The translations under genes and the position numbers were made by a program. A stretch of 20,126 nt of DNA from Clostridia bacterium (GTDB taxonomy: Bacteria; Bacillota; Clostridia; Christensenellales; UBA1242). The stretch is taken from positions 1 to 20,126 of the forward strand of contig JAGART010000105.1 of the NCBI GenBank assembly GCA_017622115.1, given 5' to 3'. Under the pieces are notes generated by a model that was not told the DNA's origin, did no database searches, and saw nothing but the letters and a program-made list of their open reading frames with translations. Positions 1 to 9,456 of this stretch are shown here, piece by piece; position 1 is the stretch's first letter; every line of letters begins with the position of its first letter.

Positions 1-246
1 AATTATAGCAACTTTTTTGCCTTGCTTTATTAAATTTATAATTTTTTGTCCTGCTGTTTTTTCGTTAAATTTGTGATAAGAAAATGTAGGTTTATCAATA
101 TCATAATGATTTAACAAAATTTTACTATGGCGAGTGTCTTCACAAGCAATATAATCTACATTATTAAGTGTTTCTATTGCACGAATAGTAATGTCTGCTA
201 AATTTCCGATAGGAGTACCTACAAAATAAACTTTACCATTATTCAT
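1..246 (-). CDS. rsmI: 16S rRNA 2'-O-ribose C1402 methyltransferase RsmI, N-terminal part
   Basis: This is the first 82 codons of a gene that runs off the left edge of the window. The start is ATG at 246, and the frame is open to base 1. The N-terminus reads [20 protein letters not shown], followed by [15 protein letters not shown]. These are the hallmark SAM-binding and active-site motifs of RsmI (YraL/YabC family), which 2'-O-methylates C1402 in the ribosomal P site with SAM. Its start overlaps the end of ricT by 8 bases, implying translational coupling. In Bacillus subtilis the rsmI homologue also lies downstream of tmk-holB-yaaT, which supports the call. The C-terminal domain is not visible. 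Confidence 0.93.
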   Translation of the reverse strand, partial: MNNGKVYFVGTPIGNLADITIRAIETLNNVDYIACEDTRHSKILLNHYDIDKPTFSYHKFNEKTAGQKIINLIKQGKKVAII

Positions 247-1045
247 CTTCCACTTCCGCAATAGAAATTATTTGTAAATCTTCTAAATTATACTTCAAAA
301 TCGTTTGGTCAGGGAAACGAACAGCTACCATTTCACTTAAAACATCATTATAAGCAACAACTCCCTCGCCTTTTTCTGGGGCAACAACTTTACTACCGAT
401 TGTTGGCATTTTTGATAAGACTTCGCTATAATGAGCGAATTCATATTGCAAACAGCACATCAATTTGCCACAAGCACCATTAATTTTTGTTGGAGTTAAA
501 GATTGACCTTGTACTTTTGCCATTTTAATAGAAGTTTGTTTTGGTTGTATTAAAAATCTACGACAACAAATTGGCTGACCACATATTCCACAACCACCCA
601 AATATCTTGCTTCATCACGCTCACTAATTTGACGCATTTCTACACGCATTCTAAAAATACCCGCCAAATCTCTAACAAGCATTCTAAAATCCACCCTATC
701 ATCAGCGGTATACATAATTAATATTTTTTTACTATCAAAAGAACGCAAAACTGTAACTAACTTCATTTCCAGTTTAGCAATATTAACTCTCTCGGAAACT
801 TTCTTTTTGTCTTCTTCGATATTTGATAAAACTTGTTTATTTTGCTCAATATCTTGTGGAGTAGCAATTCTCAAAACTTTGTTAATTACGTTTTCTACTT
901 CTTCTTTTGTCTTATAAAGAGCAGTACCAAACTCCAAAATTCCATCACAATCTACTACAACTTTGCTATTTGGCTCAATATCAAAATCACAAATACAAGG
1001 CAAAATGCGAGCATCATTAAATCTAATATTTATTAAATTGGCCAC
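239..1045 (-). CDS. ricT: RicT/YaaT-like PSP1-domain protein (iron-sulfur Ric complex subunit)
   Basis: A 268-residue protein starting at GTG (1043-1045), overlapping the end of holB by 13 bases. The PSP1 core contains the cysteine-rich motif [15 protein letters not shown] (Cys152, 155, 160, 161) and GACGKLMCC (Cys192, 197, 198). These are the clustered cysteines typical of RicT (YaaT). In B. subtilis, RicT with RicA and RicF binds [4Fe-4S] clusters and assists RNase Y in mRNA processing and in development. The length is close to the Bacillus protein (about 275 residues). It sits between holB and rsmI as in Bacillus, but the genes that usually lie between yaaT and rsmI there (yabA, yabB, yazA) are absent. 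No RicA or RicF is seen in the window. The family call is firm; the role here is inferred. Confidence 0.93.
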   Translation of the reverse strand: MANLINIRFNDARILPCICDFDIEPNSKVVVDCDGILEFGTALYKTKEEVENVINKVLRIATPQDIEQNKQVLSNIEEDKKKVSERVNIAKLEMKLVTVLRSFDSKKILIMYTADDRVDFRMLVRDLAGIFRMRVEMRQISERDEARYLGGCGICGQPICCRRFLIQPKQTSIKMAKVQGQSLTPTKINGACGKLMCCLQYEFAHYSEVLSKMPTIGSKVVAPEKGEGVVAYNDVLSEMVAVRFPDQTILKYNLEDLQIISIAEVEDE

Positions 1046-1989
1046 TTATGTCTAACCTCCAAAATCATAAATAAAAAGGAATCAATTAAAGCACTGAAAT
1101 TGCAATTTCTTTTACGTTTCTCTAAAAATTTGTTGCACTCCAAAACTAAATTTGTAATCGCATTTATACTAAATTCTTTTGCCACAACCAAAGCGGTGGG
1201 ATTATCATTTTTTACCCCACACAACAATTTTACAGCATCACTACAATTTTGCAAAAATATAGTTAAAAATTCCTCAAAATTATCATTGAGTTTATATAAT
1301 TTTGCTGAATAATCTATCATTTGAGAAGAATTTCTAAAATTCTTTAAAATTTCTTGCACCAAAAGCACACAGTCGTAGAATTCAGTTGATTGAGCATATT
1401 TAAGAGCTAGACTACAATTTCCTCCACAAAAGGCAAGTACTTGTTGTTGTACATCTTGTGCAATATTTTGCTCATTTAAAATTGTAGAAATCTCATTTTG
1501 CGAAGTCTTTGGTAAGAAAACACTACGACAACGAGATTTTATAGTTGGCAAAATATTGTTATCTTCTGTTGCCAAAAGTATAAAAAATGTATTGTGAGGC
1601 GGTTCTTCAAGAGTTTTTAAAAGTTTATTTTGCATAGATGCATCAATATTATTTGTATTATTTATAATAAAAACTTTTTTGTCAGAAGCATAAGGCGCTT
1701 GAAAAGCCAAATCTACAAGTTCGGCAATTTCACTTGAATTTAAAGCCTTATTTGCCTTTGGATAATACATAATATCTACGTGATTGTTATGCTCAATTTT
1801 GCGACATTCCGCACACTCACCACAAGGTTTATTTTCACCCGAACACATTAAAGTTTGAGCCAAAAATTTTGCATAATTTTGCAACGCATAATCGTCTGGA
1901 CTAATCAACAAAACACTATGTGCAAGCATTCCACTACTAGCATCTTTGCAAATTGCACTTTGCTTAAAATTTAGTAAACTCTCTTTCAC
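1033..1989 (-). CDS. holB: DNA polymerase III delta' subunit
   Basis: The frame extends upstream to 2067, but I place the start at GTG 1987-1989, because AGGAAAG lies about 5 bases ahead of it and the protein then begins MKESLLNF at the family's usual distance from the core. This gives 318 residues and a 26-base overlap with tmk. Visible features: the clamp-loader zinc module Cys49, Cys56, Cys59, Cys62; the conserved NKLLKTLEEPP segment (about 121-131); and the SRC sensor motif (152-154). The Walker A loop is degenerate (ISPDDYALQN), as expected for delta', which does not bind ATP. It is a clamp-loader subunit at the replication fork. The tmk-holB-ricT order is conserved in Bacillota. Confidence 0.93.
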   Translation of the reverse strand: MKESLLNFKQSAICKDASSGMLAHSVLLISPDDYALQNYAKFLAQTLMCSGENKPCGECAECRKIEHNNHVDIMYYPKANKALNSSEIAELVDLAFQAPYASDKKVFIINNTNNIDASMQNKLLKTLEEPPHNTFFILLATEDNNILPTIKSRCRSVFLPKTSQNEISTILNEQNIAQDVQQQVLAFCGGNCSLALKYAQSTEFYDCVLLVQEILKNFRNSSQMIDYSAKLYKLNDNFEEFLTIFLQNCSDAVKLLCGVKNDNPTALVVAKEFSINAITNLVLECNKFLEKRKRNCNFSALIDSFLFMILEVRHKWPI

Positions 1990-2641
1990 AATTCTTTCCT
2001 TTTTTAGAGTTTTTCTCATTATATTTTTGTTCAAAAGCGGTTGTAATTTGTTTAAAAACTTCGGCAATAGGCAAAGTAGAATCTACGACCAAAAATCTAT
2101 CTGGATTTTCTTTTGCTAAAATGTCAAACCCTTTTCTAATTCGTTCGTGAAAATCTGCTCCGCTTTGTTCGATTGCATCATTTTTATCTGCTCCACCCTT
2201 GCGAGCAAAAGCATCTTGTTGTGGAACTTTTAAATAAATAGTTAAATCAGGCACAAGACCTTGTGAAGCCGCTTTATTAAAGTTTTCTACATCGGCTCTA
2301 TTTAAGCCACGACCAAAACTTTGATAAACTGTTGTAGAATCATAAAATCTATCCATAATTACAATCTTGCCCTCTTTGAGTGCTGGAATAATTCTTTTTT
2401 CTACAATATCTGCACGAGCGGCTTCAAACAAAAACAACTCACTTAAACTGCTTTTATCTTGAAATCTCATATCTTTTGTCAAAGCACGTACCGCTTCTGA
2501 AAAATCCGTACCACCTGGTTCACGAGTTGCAAAAAAAGACAACCCTTTTTGTGTTAAATAATTTTTAAATAATTCTGCGTGAGTTGTCTTTCCAGCACCC
2601 TCACCGCCCTCAAATGTAATAAGCATTCCTTTTTTAGTCAT
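1964..2641 (-). CDS. tmk: Thymidylate kinase
   Basis: A 225-residue enzyme that phosphorylates dTMP to dTDP with ATP. The start is ATG at 2641, with GGAGG 7 bases upstream; a TTG at 2656 would lie upstream of that SD site and is unlikely. Motifs: P-loop GGEGAGKT (12-19); TREPGGT (39-45), which contacts substrate; MDRFYDST (96-103), the DRX-type motif; and DLTIYLKV (132-139). Length and motif spacing are normal. The C-terminal tail is lysine- and asparagine-rich where the gene overlaps holB. It is the first gene of the tmk-holB-ricT-rsmI unit and has its own promoter at 2668-2696. Confidence 0.97.
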   Translation of the reverse strand: MTKKGMLITFEGGEGAGKTTHAELFKNYLTQKGLSFFATREPGGTDFSEAVRALTKDMRFQDKSSLSELFLFEAARADIVEKRIIPALKEGKIVIMDRFYDSTTVYQSFGRGLNRADVENFNKAASQGLVPDLTIYLKVPQQDAFARKGGADKNDAIEQSGADFHERIRKGFDILAKENPDRFLVVDSTLPIAEVFKQITTAFEQKYNEKNSKKGKNCEREFTKF

Positions 2642-2667
2642 AACAATTTCCTCCAAATTTTTATTTC

Positions 2668-2696
2668 ATTGTATCATACTTTTACACTTTTGTCGA
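2668..2696 (-). promoter_or_regulatory. Sigma-A-type promoter of the tmk operon
   Basis: On the minus strand TCGACA (2691-2696) is followed by a 17-base spacer and TACAAT (2668-2673). The bases TGA just before the -10 box give an extended -10 element (TGATACAAT). The predicted transcription start lies about 20 bases before the tmk start codon, leaving room for its SD site. The same TGATACAAT element occurs in the tadA promoter. Confidence 0.75.
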
Positions 2697-2764
2697 TATA
2701 TTTCAATACAAAAAGCATTTCTATAACTAATTTTACCCTTAAAACTAAAATTTACATAACAAAC

Positions 2765-2797
2765 AAAAAAACACCCTTTATAAAAGGTGTTTTTTTA
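2765..2797 (-). terminator. Intrinsic terminator after the PrsA-like gene
   Basis: Inverted repeat ACACC(T)TTT...AAA(G)GGTGT at 2771-2790, directly downstream of the PrsA-like stop codon (2799). It is flanked by A-runs on one side and T-runs on the other. On the minus strand the hairpin is followed by seven Ts, so it is a good rho-independent terminator. The opposite strand also has a T-run, but no plus-strand gene needs it. Confidence 0.8.
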
Positions 2798-2798
2798 G

Positions 2799-4511
2799 TT
2801 AAGCATAAAGGTCGCTATAAACTTTTTCATTTTTTGTCAAAGATTTATCTTTTTTAATTGTAGTTAAAATATTATTTTCGTAATCAGAATAACTAGACAA
2901 AGTTACACTTTCGATAATTTTATCTAACATAGTTTTGTTGTAAAGAGGGTTAAGTCTGTAAGCATCAAGACTTGTAATTAAAGTATTGATGTTACCTGTT
3001 GCTTCTACATTTGTAGGTGTACCAGTGTACATAATTACGTGGTAACCATAACTTGTTTCAATCCATTGAGCAGAGATATCCCCTACTTTGCCTTTACCCA
3101 AATTATACAACTCACGGCTATTGTCTGCAAATGCTTTTTCCATACTATCTTTACTACTATCCAAAGGAATGTAGTAGCAAGCCTCTCCACCGAGAGTGGC
3201 AGTATCTTCTGAATATTTGTGCATTAATGTAGCAAATGCAGACATTTTTGCACTTTCTGTACCAGCAGAATTGAGTGCACTTGTAATCTCGTTGTAAACA
3301 GTAGATAATGTAGCACCATTTTGTGCTTTTGTTTCAGACTTTATGATTGCAACGTTTTGCTCATAAGTTGCTTTGTCGATTTCAAGATTTGTCAATTTTT
3401 TCTTTTCTGCTTCAATTCGACTATTTTGTTCATCACTAAATTTAATCAAAATGTGATTAACTTTAAAGTAGCCTGTTGTATCTTGCATATAATAAACATT
3501 TTGAGCACTTGTTGGCACAGCAGAATGGAAAACAGAACTATCAGTAGTATATTTTTCTACTTGTGCATCATACAATTCTTTATATTTTTGATAAACCATA
3601 TTGCTAGTTACATTAACACTATCTTCATAACGTTCTTGAAAAACTGTCAACACAGCGTTTTGATAATAAACATCATAAACTTTTTCGATTTGACGCAAAA
3701 ATGCATCTTCGCTTGTTTTACTTAAATTTCTATCAACTTCGTTACGTAAAAGTTGATTGATAAATTTACTCCAAGCACGGTCGCTATAACTTGTCTTGTT
3801 TGTTGCATTTTCGTTCATCAAGATACTATCAGTCCAATGCCAGTAGTTTTTGCGGAAAGTTTCGTAAGCAATTTCTGCTTTTTCGCTAAAACTTAAACCA
3901 CCATCAACATTAAACAAAGCGATAGATTTATTTGATACTTCTACATCTTTTGCAACTTTTTGCAATACAAAGTTGCCATCATTATCTTCTACCAAAATAT
4001 AAGTTTTGTCATAAAGAGCATCTTCGTAAAGAGATTCTGCTTCTTCATCAGTTGTACCACTAGGGAGCATAGCATCATCTTCTTGTCTTAAATCTTTTTC
4101 GTAAGATTCCACAGAATCATTTACATAATCATAAACTTTTTGCCAAACTTCGTTTTGTTGGAATGTAGTCAACTCAACTTTTTGTATTTTGAGAGCCTCT
4201 CTTTGCTCTGCCATATCATTTGCTGTCAAAAAGTCAACCAAAATCTCACGATTTAAAGCCAAATCAAGAGTTGATTCTATACCCTCTTTTGTAGGAGTAG
4301 AAGAATCATCAAATCTACTATTACCGATACTATTGTAAGTAGAAATTAATTCTTCACGAGTAACAGTTACTCTACCATTATCATAACTCATAGCCACTTC
4401 GTTTAAATATTTATCAACGTTGGTAGTAACCAAAGTACAACCAGCAAAGATAGGAATAATTAAAACGCAAAGAAGCAAAGCGAATAGTCTAATTGATTTT
4501 ATTTTAGCCAC
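2799..4511 (-). CDS. PrsA/SurA-like parvulin peptidyl-prolyl isomerase lipoprotein
   Basis: A 570-residue secreted foldase candidate. It starts at GTG (4509-4511) with GGAGAG 6 bases upstream. The N-terminus is a lipoprotein signal: basic residues, a hydrophobic stretch, then the lipobox IFAGC with Cys25 as the lipidated residue. The C-terminal part carries a PpiC/rotamase domain (about 348-497): VNHILIKF, HKYSED, GGEACYYIP, a phenylalanine-containing FADN segment, and SYGYHVIMYTG. Known family members fold exported proteins outside the membrane. The protein is about twice the usual PrsA length, with a long SurA-like N-terminal region (30-345). About 40 extra residues lie between the HILIKF strand and YSED. 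A PrsA-type gene downstream of mfd is common in Clostridia. Confidence 0.88.
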   Translation of the reverse strand: MAKIKSIRLFALLLCVLIIPIFAGCTLVTTNVDKYLNEVAMSYDNGRVTVTREELISTYNSIGNSRFDDSSTPTKEGIESTLDLALNREILVDFLTANDMAEQREALKIQKVELTTFQQNEVWQKVYDYVNDSVESYEKDLRQEDDAMLPSGTTDEEAESLYEDALYDKTYILVEDNDGNFVLQKVAKDVEVSNKSIALFNVDGGLSFSEKAEIAYETFRKNYWHWTDSILMNENATNKTSYSDRAWSKFINQLLRNEVDRNLSKTSEDAFLRQIEKVYDVYYQNAVLTVFQERYEDSVNVTSNMVYQKYKELYDAQVEKYTTDSSVFHSAVPTSAQNVYYMQDTTGYFKVNHILIKFSDEQNSRIEAEKKKLTNLEIDKATYEQNVAIIKSETKAQNGATLSTVYNEITSALNSAGTESAKMSAFATLMHKYSEDTATLGGEACYYIPLDSSKDSMEKAFADNSRELYNLGKGKVGDISAQWIETSYGYHVIMYTGTPTNVEATGNINTLITSLDAYRLNPLYNKTMLDKIIESVTLSSYSDYENNILTTIKKDKSLTKNEKVYSDLYA

Positions 4512-4543
4512 GTTAATCTCTCCAAATAAAATTTAGTGCTATT

Positions 4544-4572
4544 ATTTTAACACAAAAATTGCACTTTGGCAA
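4544..4572 (-). promoter_or_regulatory. Sigma-A-type promoter of the PrsA-like gene
   Basis: On the minus strand TTGCCA (4567-4572), a 17-base spacer and TAAAAT (4544-4549) lie just upstream of the GTG start at 4511. The -35 box overlaps a weak hairpin at the end of mfd, so the gene may be fed both by this promoter and by read-through from mfd. Confidence 0.7.
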
Positions 4573-4577
4573 TCTTT
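4553..4577 (-). terminator. Possible weak terminator after mfd
   Basis: On the minus strand ATTGC and GCAAT (stem) enclose a 6-base loop (4558-4573), flanked by A-rich and T-rich arms that could extend the stem, and followed by TTTTG. It lies 6 bases after the mfd stop codon. The stem is short and AT-rich and overlaps the next promoter, so termination is probably partial at best. Confidence 0.35.
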
Positions 4578-4578
4578 T

Positions 4579-7500
4579 TTATATACATTTCGCAAGCAAT
4601 TCATTTAAATAATCAAAAACTTGCGTCCAAACAATATTAAGGCTAATATTTTGATTGCTATGAGAAATTATTACCATAGAATCTTTTTTATATACTATGA
4701 AATCTTTACCTGCACACATTGTAGCACAATTTACCAAATCTGTTTTTGATTGAGGAATGTAAATATTTGTTTTTTGCTTTGTAACACTTACTCTTTCAAT
4801 TCCCAAAACTTGACATTTTGCCTTTAATGTAGCGACTTTGATTAACCCCTCAATACTATTTGGCACAAAACCATATTTATCTTGAATTTGCTCTGTAACA
4901 TTTTGAGCATCATTATCGTTTGCAATATTTGCTATTGCACTATAAATTTCCATACGCTTAATTTTGTCTGTTTCAAATTTATCAGGTACAAAGGCATCAA
5001 TATCAACTTCAATTTTTACAGGTTTAAATTCTTGTACTGCTTCGCCTTTTGCCATAGCAATCGAACTATTAAGCAATTTACAATACAAATCATAACCTAC
5101 TTTTTCCATTTGTCCGTGTTGCTCTGGACCTAATACATTTCCAGCCCCACGTAATTCTAAATCTCTCATAGCAATTTTAAAACCACTACCCAAAGCAGTA
5201 AATTGCATTAACACGGAAAGTCTTTCGTAAGCGGTGCTAGAAAGTTTTCCTTCATCCATATAAGTAAAATACGCATAAGCGAGTTGATTACTTCTACCCA
5301 CTCTACCACGTAATTGATATAATTGAGATAAACCTAATTTATCAGCAGAAACAACAAACAACGTATTTGCGTTTGGCAAATCTACACCATTTTCAATTAA
5401 TGTAGTAGCCACCAAACAATCTATATCACCTTGATAAAGGGCGAGGATTACCTCCTCAATTTTGCTCTTTTCCATTTGTCCGTGAGCCACACCTATACGT
5501 ACATCTTGTCCTAATTCTGCACGCAAACTCTGCGCAAAAGCATCTATATTATCTACACGAGGATAAACTACCAATGCTTGCCCACCACGTGCAAGTTCTC
5601 GTCTAATTGCAGTAGAAATTAAACCATAACTAAACTGCGAAACAATAGTTTGCACAGGCAATCTATCTAGTGGAGGTGTTTCAATAGTACTTATATCACG
5701 AATTCCCACAAGCGAAATATGCAATGTACGAGGAATAGGTGTAGCCGAAAGGGTAAGCACGTGAATATTCTTTTTGACATTTTTTAGTTTTTCTTTATCA
5801 CCCACGCCAAAACGTTGTTCTTCATCTAAAACTAACAAACCTAGATTATCAAACTCAACATCTTTGCTTAACAACCTATGTGTACCTATTAAAATATTTA
5901 CTTTTCCTTGTCTAACTTCTTCAATAATCTTTTTTTGTTCTTTTGGTGATTTAAATCTATTTAAACAACGAACTTCAATACCATAATTTTTTAATCTAGC
6001 AGAAAAAGTATTGTAGTGTTGTTCGCTCAAAATAGTTGTAGGCACGATTACAGCCACTTGAAAACCGCTCATAACAGCCACAAAACTGGCTCTTATAGCA
6101 ACTTCTGTCTTACCGAAACCAACATCACCGACTACAAGTCTATCCATAATTTTGCCACTAGCCAAATCATTATAAACATCATTAAAAGCACTTTCTTGGT
6201 CTGGTGTTGGAGTATAACCAAAACTTGCCTCAAACTCTGCCATAGTGCTTTCATCAACTTTCATAATGTTGCCTTGTGATTTTTCTCTCTCACGATATAA
6301 TGCAAGCAAATCAAATGCAAGTTGCTTTACGCTTTCTCGTACTCTTTGTTTGGCTTTTTCAAAGTTTGTGCCACCTATTGCACTTAATGTTGGGGATTTA
6401 TCGCTACCTATGTAACGTCCTAGCATATCGAGTTGTTCTGTTGGAATATAAAGTCTGTCATTATTTTTGTAACTAACTACAACATAATCACGTTTTGCTC
6501 CACCGACAGAAAGTTGTGTTATGCCCTCACAAATTCCTATTCCGTGAATAGCGTGCACAACATATTCCCCAACCTCGGGCAAAGTAAATCTATCGGTTAC
6601 TTTGAGCATTTGCTTTTCCCAAGTCTTATTTTTTGCACGAGTATATTTTGTTTCATTACTGCCTAGTATTAGCAATTTATCTTCTGTAAAGCAAGCCCCC
6701 AAAACAAGTGGCGAAACTAAAATATTTACACGGCTTGCCATAGCATCATTAATATTTGAAATTTTTTCACAAGCGATATAATTTTTTAGTTTATTATAAA
6801 ATTCTTCTGCACTTGCAGGTTCACTAGCACACAAAACAACACGATAAGCATTTAAAGTGAATTCGTGCAAATGGTCTGCGAATAATTTATAGTCATCTTT
6901 TAACTTTGGCAAAGGCAAAGTTTCAAAATTTGCTAAATCTTTTGGGTTGAAAAATTTATTTTGTGTCATTATTGACTGAAAGGCAACTGCCTTAAAATCA
7001 GACAAAGTATGCGTAAAATCGTCAAAATCTGTAATTAAATTTTTATGTAACGGAAGCAACTGCCCTGTTTCTAAATTTTGATTAATATTTGTCTTAATAT
7101 TATCTAAAAATTCATTATATTTTGCATTACATTGCTTTGGTTGATCAATTACAATCAAAGTTTCACTCGGCAAAAGTTGCAAAAAATTTTCTGTTTGAGT
7201 AAAAGCAGACAAAAATGCCCACGCATTTCTAGGAATATAGTCTTTAAGACTATCTTTAATAAATTTTAAATTTTCAATATTTTGTAAAAAGTCGTTTGGG
7301 TGTTTTACCTTACTCACCCTTTTTTGAGCTTGAGAGTATTCGCTGTCTAAAATTTGTTTTATGTTTTGTATTTCTTGTTCGCTTACTTTAAAAGCATTTG
7401 GGCAAATTGTAACTTTCTGCTCTTTTTGTATAGAAAATTGTGTTATTACATTAAATGTTGAAATTTTTTCGATAATTGTATCAAAAAAGTGCAAACGGAA

Positions 7501-8046
7501 AGGTAATTCGCTATTTATAGGGAAAACATCAAGCACATCACCACGCACAGCAAATTGTCCCACACTTTCAACAGCATCTACTCTTGTATAACCACAAGAA
7601 GTCAATTTTGCAATTAAATCATCAATAGCGATATCTTGATTGTCTTCTATTTGAAGTAAACTATCTTGCCAAACTTTTTTTGGTGCAAAATGCGTGCAAA
7701 GGATTTCAGGAGTAATCACACAAGCATTTACTTCGTTATTTATGATTTTATTTAACTCAACTTGAGTAGTTACACCAGCATTACCAAATTCCATTAAGTG
7801 AAAAGTAAAATCATCATTAAAATTAGTTAAAAGAGCAACTTTTTTACCGAGTGTTGTTAAATCTTGTGCAACTAACTTTGCAATATTTTCATTTTCTGCG
7901 ACATAACACAAAAAGTCATCTGTTTGAGCAGAAATTAAAACTCTTTCACCCAAATTTAAGCCAAAAACGCTCACTTGTGTACGTGAGCGTAATTTATTTA
8001 TTAAATTAGATAAATTATTTGCTAAAAATTTTTGTGGTAATTTCAT
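4579..8046 (-). CDS. mfd: Transcription-repair coupling factor Mfd
   Basis: A 1155-residue DNA translocase that removes RNA polymerase stalled at lesions and recruits UvrA. The UvrB-homology module is near the N-terminus (about 150-205, including [14 protein letters not shown]). The RNA-polymerase-interacting and linker region contains [17 protein letters not shown]. The RecG-like motor follows: Walker [12 protein letters not shown] (about 640), [11 protein letters not shown] (about 739), [24 protein letters not shown] and QLRGRVGRS (about 908). The C-terminal TRCF domain (about 1010-1110) is present. Length is normal for the family. The start is ATG at 8046; the SD-like AGGGAA upstream is weak. 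It follows pth by 14 bases, the usual Bacillota pth-mfd pairing. Confidence 0.98.
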   Translation of the reverse strand: MKLPQKFLANNLSNLINKLRSRTQVSVFGLNLGERVLISAQTDDFLCYVAENENIAKLVAQDLTTLGKKVALLTNFNDDFTFHLMEFGNAGVTTQVELNKIINNEVNACVITPEILCTHFAPKKVWQDSLLQIEDNQDIAIDDLIAKLTSCGYTRVDAVESVGQFAVRGDVLDVFPINSELPFRLHFFDTIIEKISTFNVITQFSIQKEQKVTICPNAFKVSEQEIQNIKQILDSEYSQAQKRVSKVKHPNDFLQNIENLKFIKDSLKDYIPRNAWAFLSAFTQTENFLQLLPSETLIVIDQPKQCNAKYNEFLDNIKTNINQNLETGQLLPLHKNLITDFDDFTHTLSDFKAVAFQSIMTQNKFFNPKDLANFETLPLPKLKDDYKLFADHLHEFTLNAYRVVLCASEPASAEEFYNKLKNYIACEKISNINDAMASRVNILVSPLVLGACFTEDKLLILGSNETKYTRAKNKTWEKQMLKVTDRFTLPEVGEYVVHAIHGIGICEGITQLSVGGAKRDYVVVSYKNNDRLYIPTEQLDMLGRYIGSDKSPTLSAIGGTNFEKAKQRVRESVKQLAFDLLALYREREKSQGNIMKVDESTMAEFEASFGYTPTPDQESAFNDVYNDLASGKIMDRLVVGDVGFGKTEVAIRASFVAVMSGFQVAVIVPTTILSEQHYNTFSARLKNYGIEVRCLNRFKSPKEQKKIIEEVRQGKVNILIGTHRLLSKDVEFDNLGLLVLDEEQRFGVGDKEKLKNVKKNIHVLTLSATPIPRTLHISLVGIRDISTIETPPLDRLPVQTIVSQFSYGLISTAIRRELARGGQALVVYPRVDNIDAFAQSLRAELGQDVRIGVAHGQMEKSKIEEVILALYQGDIDCLVATTLIENGVDLPNANTLFVVSADKLGLSQLYQLRGRVGRSNQLAYAYFTYMDEGKLSSTAYERLSVLMQFTALGSGFKIAMRDLELRGAGNVLGPEQHGQMEKVGYDLYCKLLNSSIAMAKGEAVQEFKPVKIEVDIDAFVPDKFETDKIKRMEIYSAIANIANDNDAQNVTEQIQDKYGFVPNSIEGLIKVATLKAKCQVLGIERVSVTKQKTNIYIPQSKTDLVNCATMCAGKDFIVYKKDSMVIISHSNQNISLNIVWTQVFDYLNELLAKCI

Positions 8047-8060
8047 AGTTCCCTACTTAA

Positions 8061-8609
8061 TTATTTAGTATCTGAAATATCTTCGCCTTTCATAAAAATT
8101 TTAGCATATTTAACAGCATTGTCAATACCAACTGCAACATTTTCTAGCACTTGTGGCGACATTTTTTTGAGTACAAATTGCGCTAAATCGCTACCACGTT
8201 CGACAGAGTCAACACCTATTCTTATACGAGTGAATTCCGTTGTGCCTAGTCGAGCGGTTACAGAACGCAAACCATTATGAGTACCAGCAGAACCAGATGG
8301 ACGCACACGACACAATCCAGCAGTCAAATCAACATCATCTAAAAGCACACATATATCTTTGGGTTTTATATTGTATTTTTTTGCTATTGCAAACACACAA
8401 TCACCAGAATTATTCATATAAGTCAATGGCTTTAATAACAAAACATCATTGCCCTCAAACTCCGTTTCTATAACCAAACCATTTTTACGTTTTTTCTTAA
8501 ATTCAACATTTAATTCGCTTGCAATTATATCAAGGGCATTAAAACCCACATTATGTGGAGTTTTGTCATATTCTGCACCCGGATTTCCCAAACCAACTAT
8601 CATTCTCAT
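8061..8609 (-). CDS. pth: Peptidyl-tRNA hydrolase
   Basis: A 182-residue enzyme that releases peptides from peptidyl-tRNA that has dropped off ribosomes. Conserved motifs and the equivalents of the Escherichia coli active-site residues are all present: GLGNPGAEYDKTPHNVGFN with His19 (E. coli His20), LTYMNNSG with Asn66 (Asn68), LLDDVDL with Asp92 (Asp93) and GTHNGLRS with Asn112 (Asn114). The start is ATG at 8609, with AGGTAA 8 bases upstream; a second ATG two codons in is less well placed. It lies 10 bases after the glmU-like gene and 14 before mfd, in one operon. Confidence 0.97.
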   Translation of the reverse strand: MRMIVGLGNPGAEYDKTPHNVGFNALDIIASELNVEFKKKRKNGLVIETEFEGNDVLLLKPLTYMNNSGDCVFAIAKKYNIKPKDICVLLDDVDLTAGLCRVRPSGSAGTHNGLRSVTARLGTTEFTRIRIGVDSVERGSDLAQFVLKKMSPQVLENVAVGIDNAVKYAKIFMKGEDISDTK

Positions 8610-8619
8610 AAATCATTAC

Positions 8620-9453
8620 CTACTTTTTAATTTCGCCATTTTTAATATAACTAAAAGGCTCTATTATACTATTATCTCTTATTTTGCTTGTTTCTATTAC
8701 ACTATGCATAACTTGACAATTTTTGCCAATCAAACTATTGTCTATCGTGTTACCCGCCTTTAAAATAACATTGTCGCAAATATGTGTCTTACCTTGTAAA
8801 ATATTTTGCGGATAAATCACAACATTTTTGCCGATAGTTACATCAGCATCAATACTTGTCCAGTTTGAATCTAAAATTTGCACTCCGTGCTGTAAATGGA
8901 AATTTATAATACGCTTCTTTAACTTTTCAGAAGCATAATTTAAACTATCCATATCACTAACCATATAAAAATCATCTTGAAAATCCAAATTTGCAGTTGT
9001 GCTTGCATAGATTTTTTCTGCTGTACGCAAATAATCAGTAACAAATACAAAACCACGCTCTAACTTACAAACATTCATTCGTTTCGTTTTTGCATAATCC
9101 AAAACAGATAAAAAGGTCTTACGTTGTAAAAGCGGAGTATCAGCATAAAAAACAGCAGTATATTTTTTATCACTCAAACAAGGCTTTATTGTTTGTAAAA
9201 TATCAGCATTTAAAGATGTTTCAATTTCTAAAATCGGACAAGTATCAAAAGCAAGACTTACCCATTCTGTAAGTGTTTTACCCCAAATAGAATAATCATA
9301 ACTTTTTTGATTTGAAGCAAATGCTGGGTGATGAATTTTTAAAATAATAACCGCCACATCATTATCCAAAGGCTCGCTAGTACGAGCAAAAACGCTGTCT
9401 AATTCTTCCCAATCTCTTGTTTTAATTTCCTCTTGCATACTTAAAATCGCCAT
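8620..9453 (-). CDS. Truncated, catalytically degenerate GlmU-like protein
   Basis: A 277-residue homologue of GlmU, the bifunctional UDP-GlcNAc synthase of about 450 residues. The C-terminal third (about 176-273) follows the GlmU linker and first left-handed beta-helix coils, for example VTIGKNVVIYPQNILQGKTH and NSLIGKNCQVMHSVIETSKI. It stops at IEPFSYIKNG, where GlmU has IGPFARLRPG, so the acetyltransferase active site is missing. In the N-terminal half the LAAGxGTRM nucleotide loop is replaced by ILKIHHPAFAS (37-47). YADTPLL (103-109) matches the GlmU YGDxPLL strand, but the GYGRI and EHKDA segments are deleted. Start ATG at 9453, GGGAG 8 bases upstream. In Bacillus the true glmU lies upstream of pth and mfd, so this is probably a relic or repurposed form at the ancestral position. 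Activity as an enzyme is unlikely. Confidence 0.72.
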   Translation of the reverse strand: MAILSMQEEIKTRDWEELDSVFARTSEPLDNDVAVIILKIHHPAFASNQKSYDYSIWGKTLTEWVSLAFDTCPILEIETSLNADILQTIKPCLSDKKYTAVFYADTPLLQRKTFLSVLDYAKTKRMNVCKLERGFVFVTDYLRTAEKIYASTTANLDFQDDFYMVSDMDSLNYASEKLKKRIINFHLQHGVQILDSNWTSIDADVTIGKNVVIYPQNILQGKTHICDNVILKAGNTIDNSLIGKNCQVMHSVIETSKIRDNSIIEPFSYIKNGEIKK

Positions 9454-9456
9454 TTT

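Noticed and set aside
3321..3725. A 134-codon open frame on the plus strand inside the PrsA-like gene
   Set aside because: It lies antisense to a clear coding gene, has a low-complexity Phe/Ile/Cys-rich translation and no SD or promoter; it is a by-product of AT-rich coding sequence.
8449..8763. A 104-codon plus-strand frame across the pth/glmU-like junction
   Set aside because: It is antisense to two genes with strong family motifs and has no translation signals.
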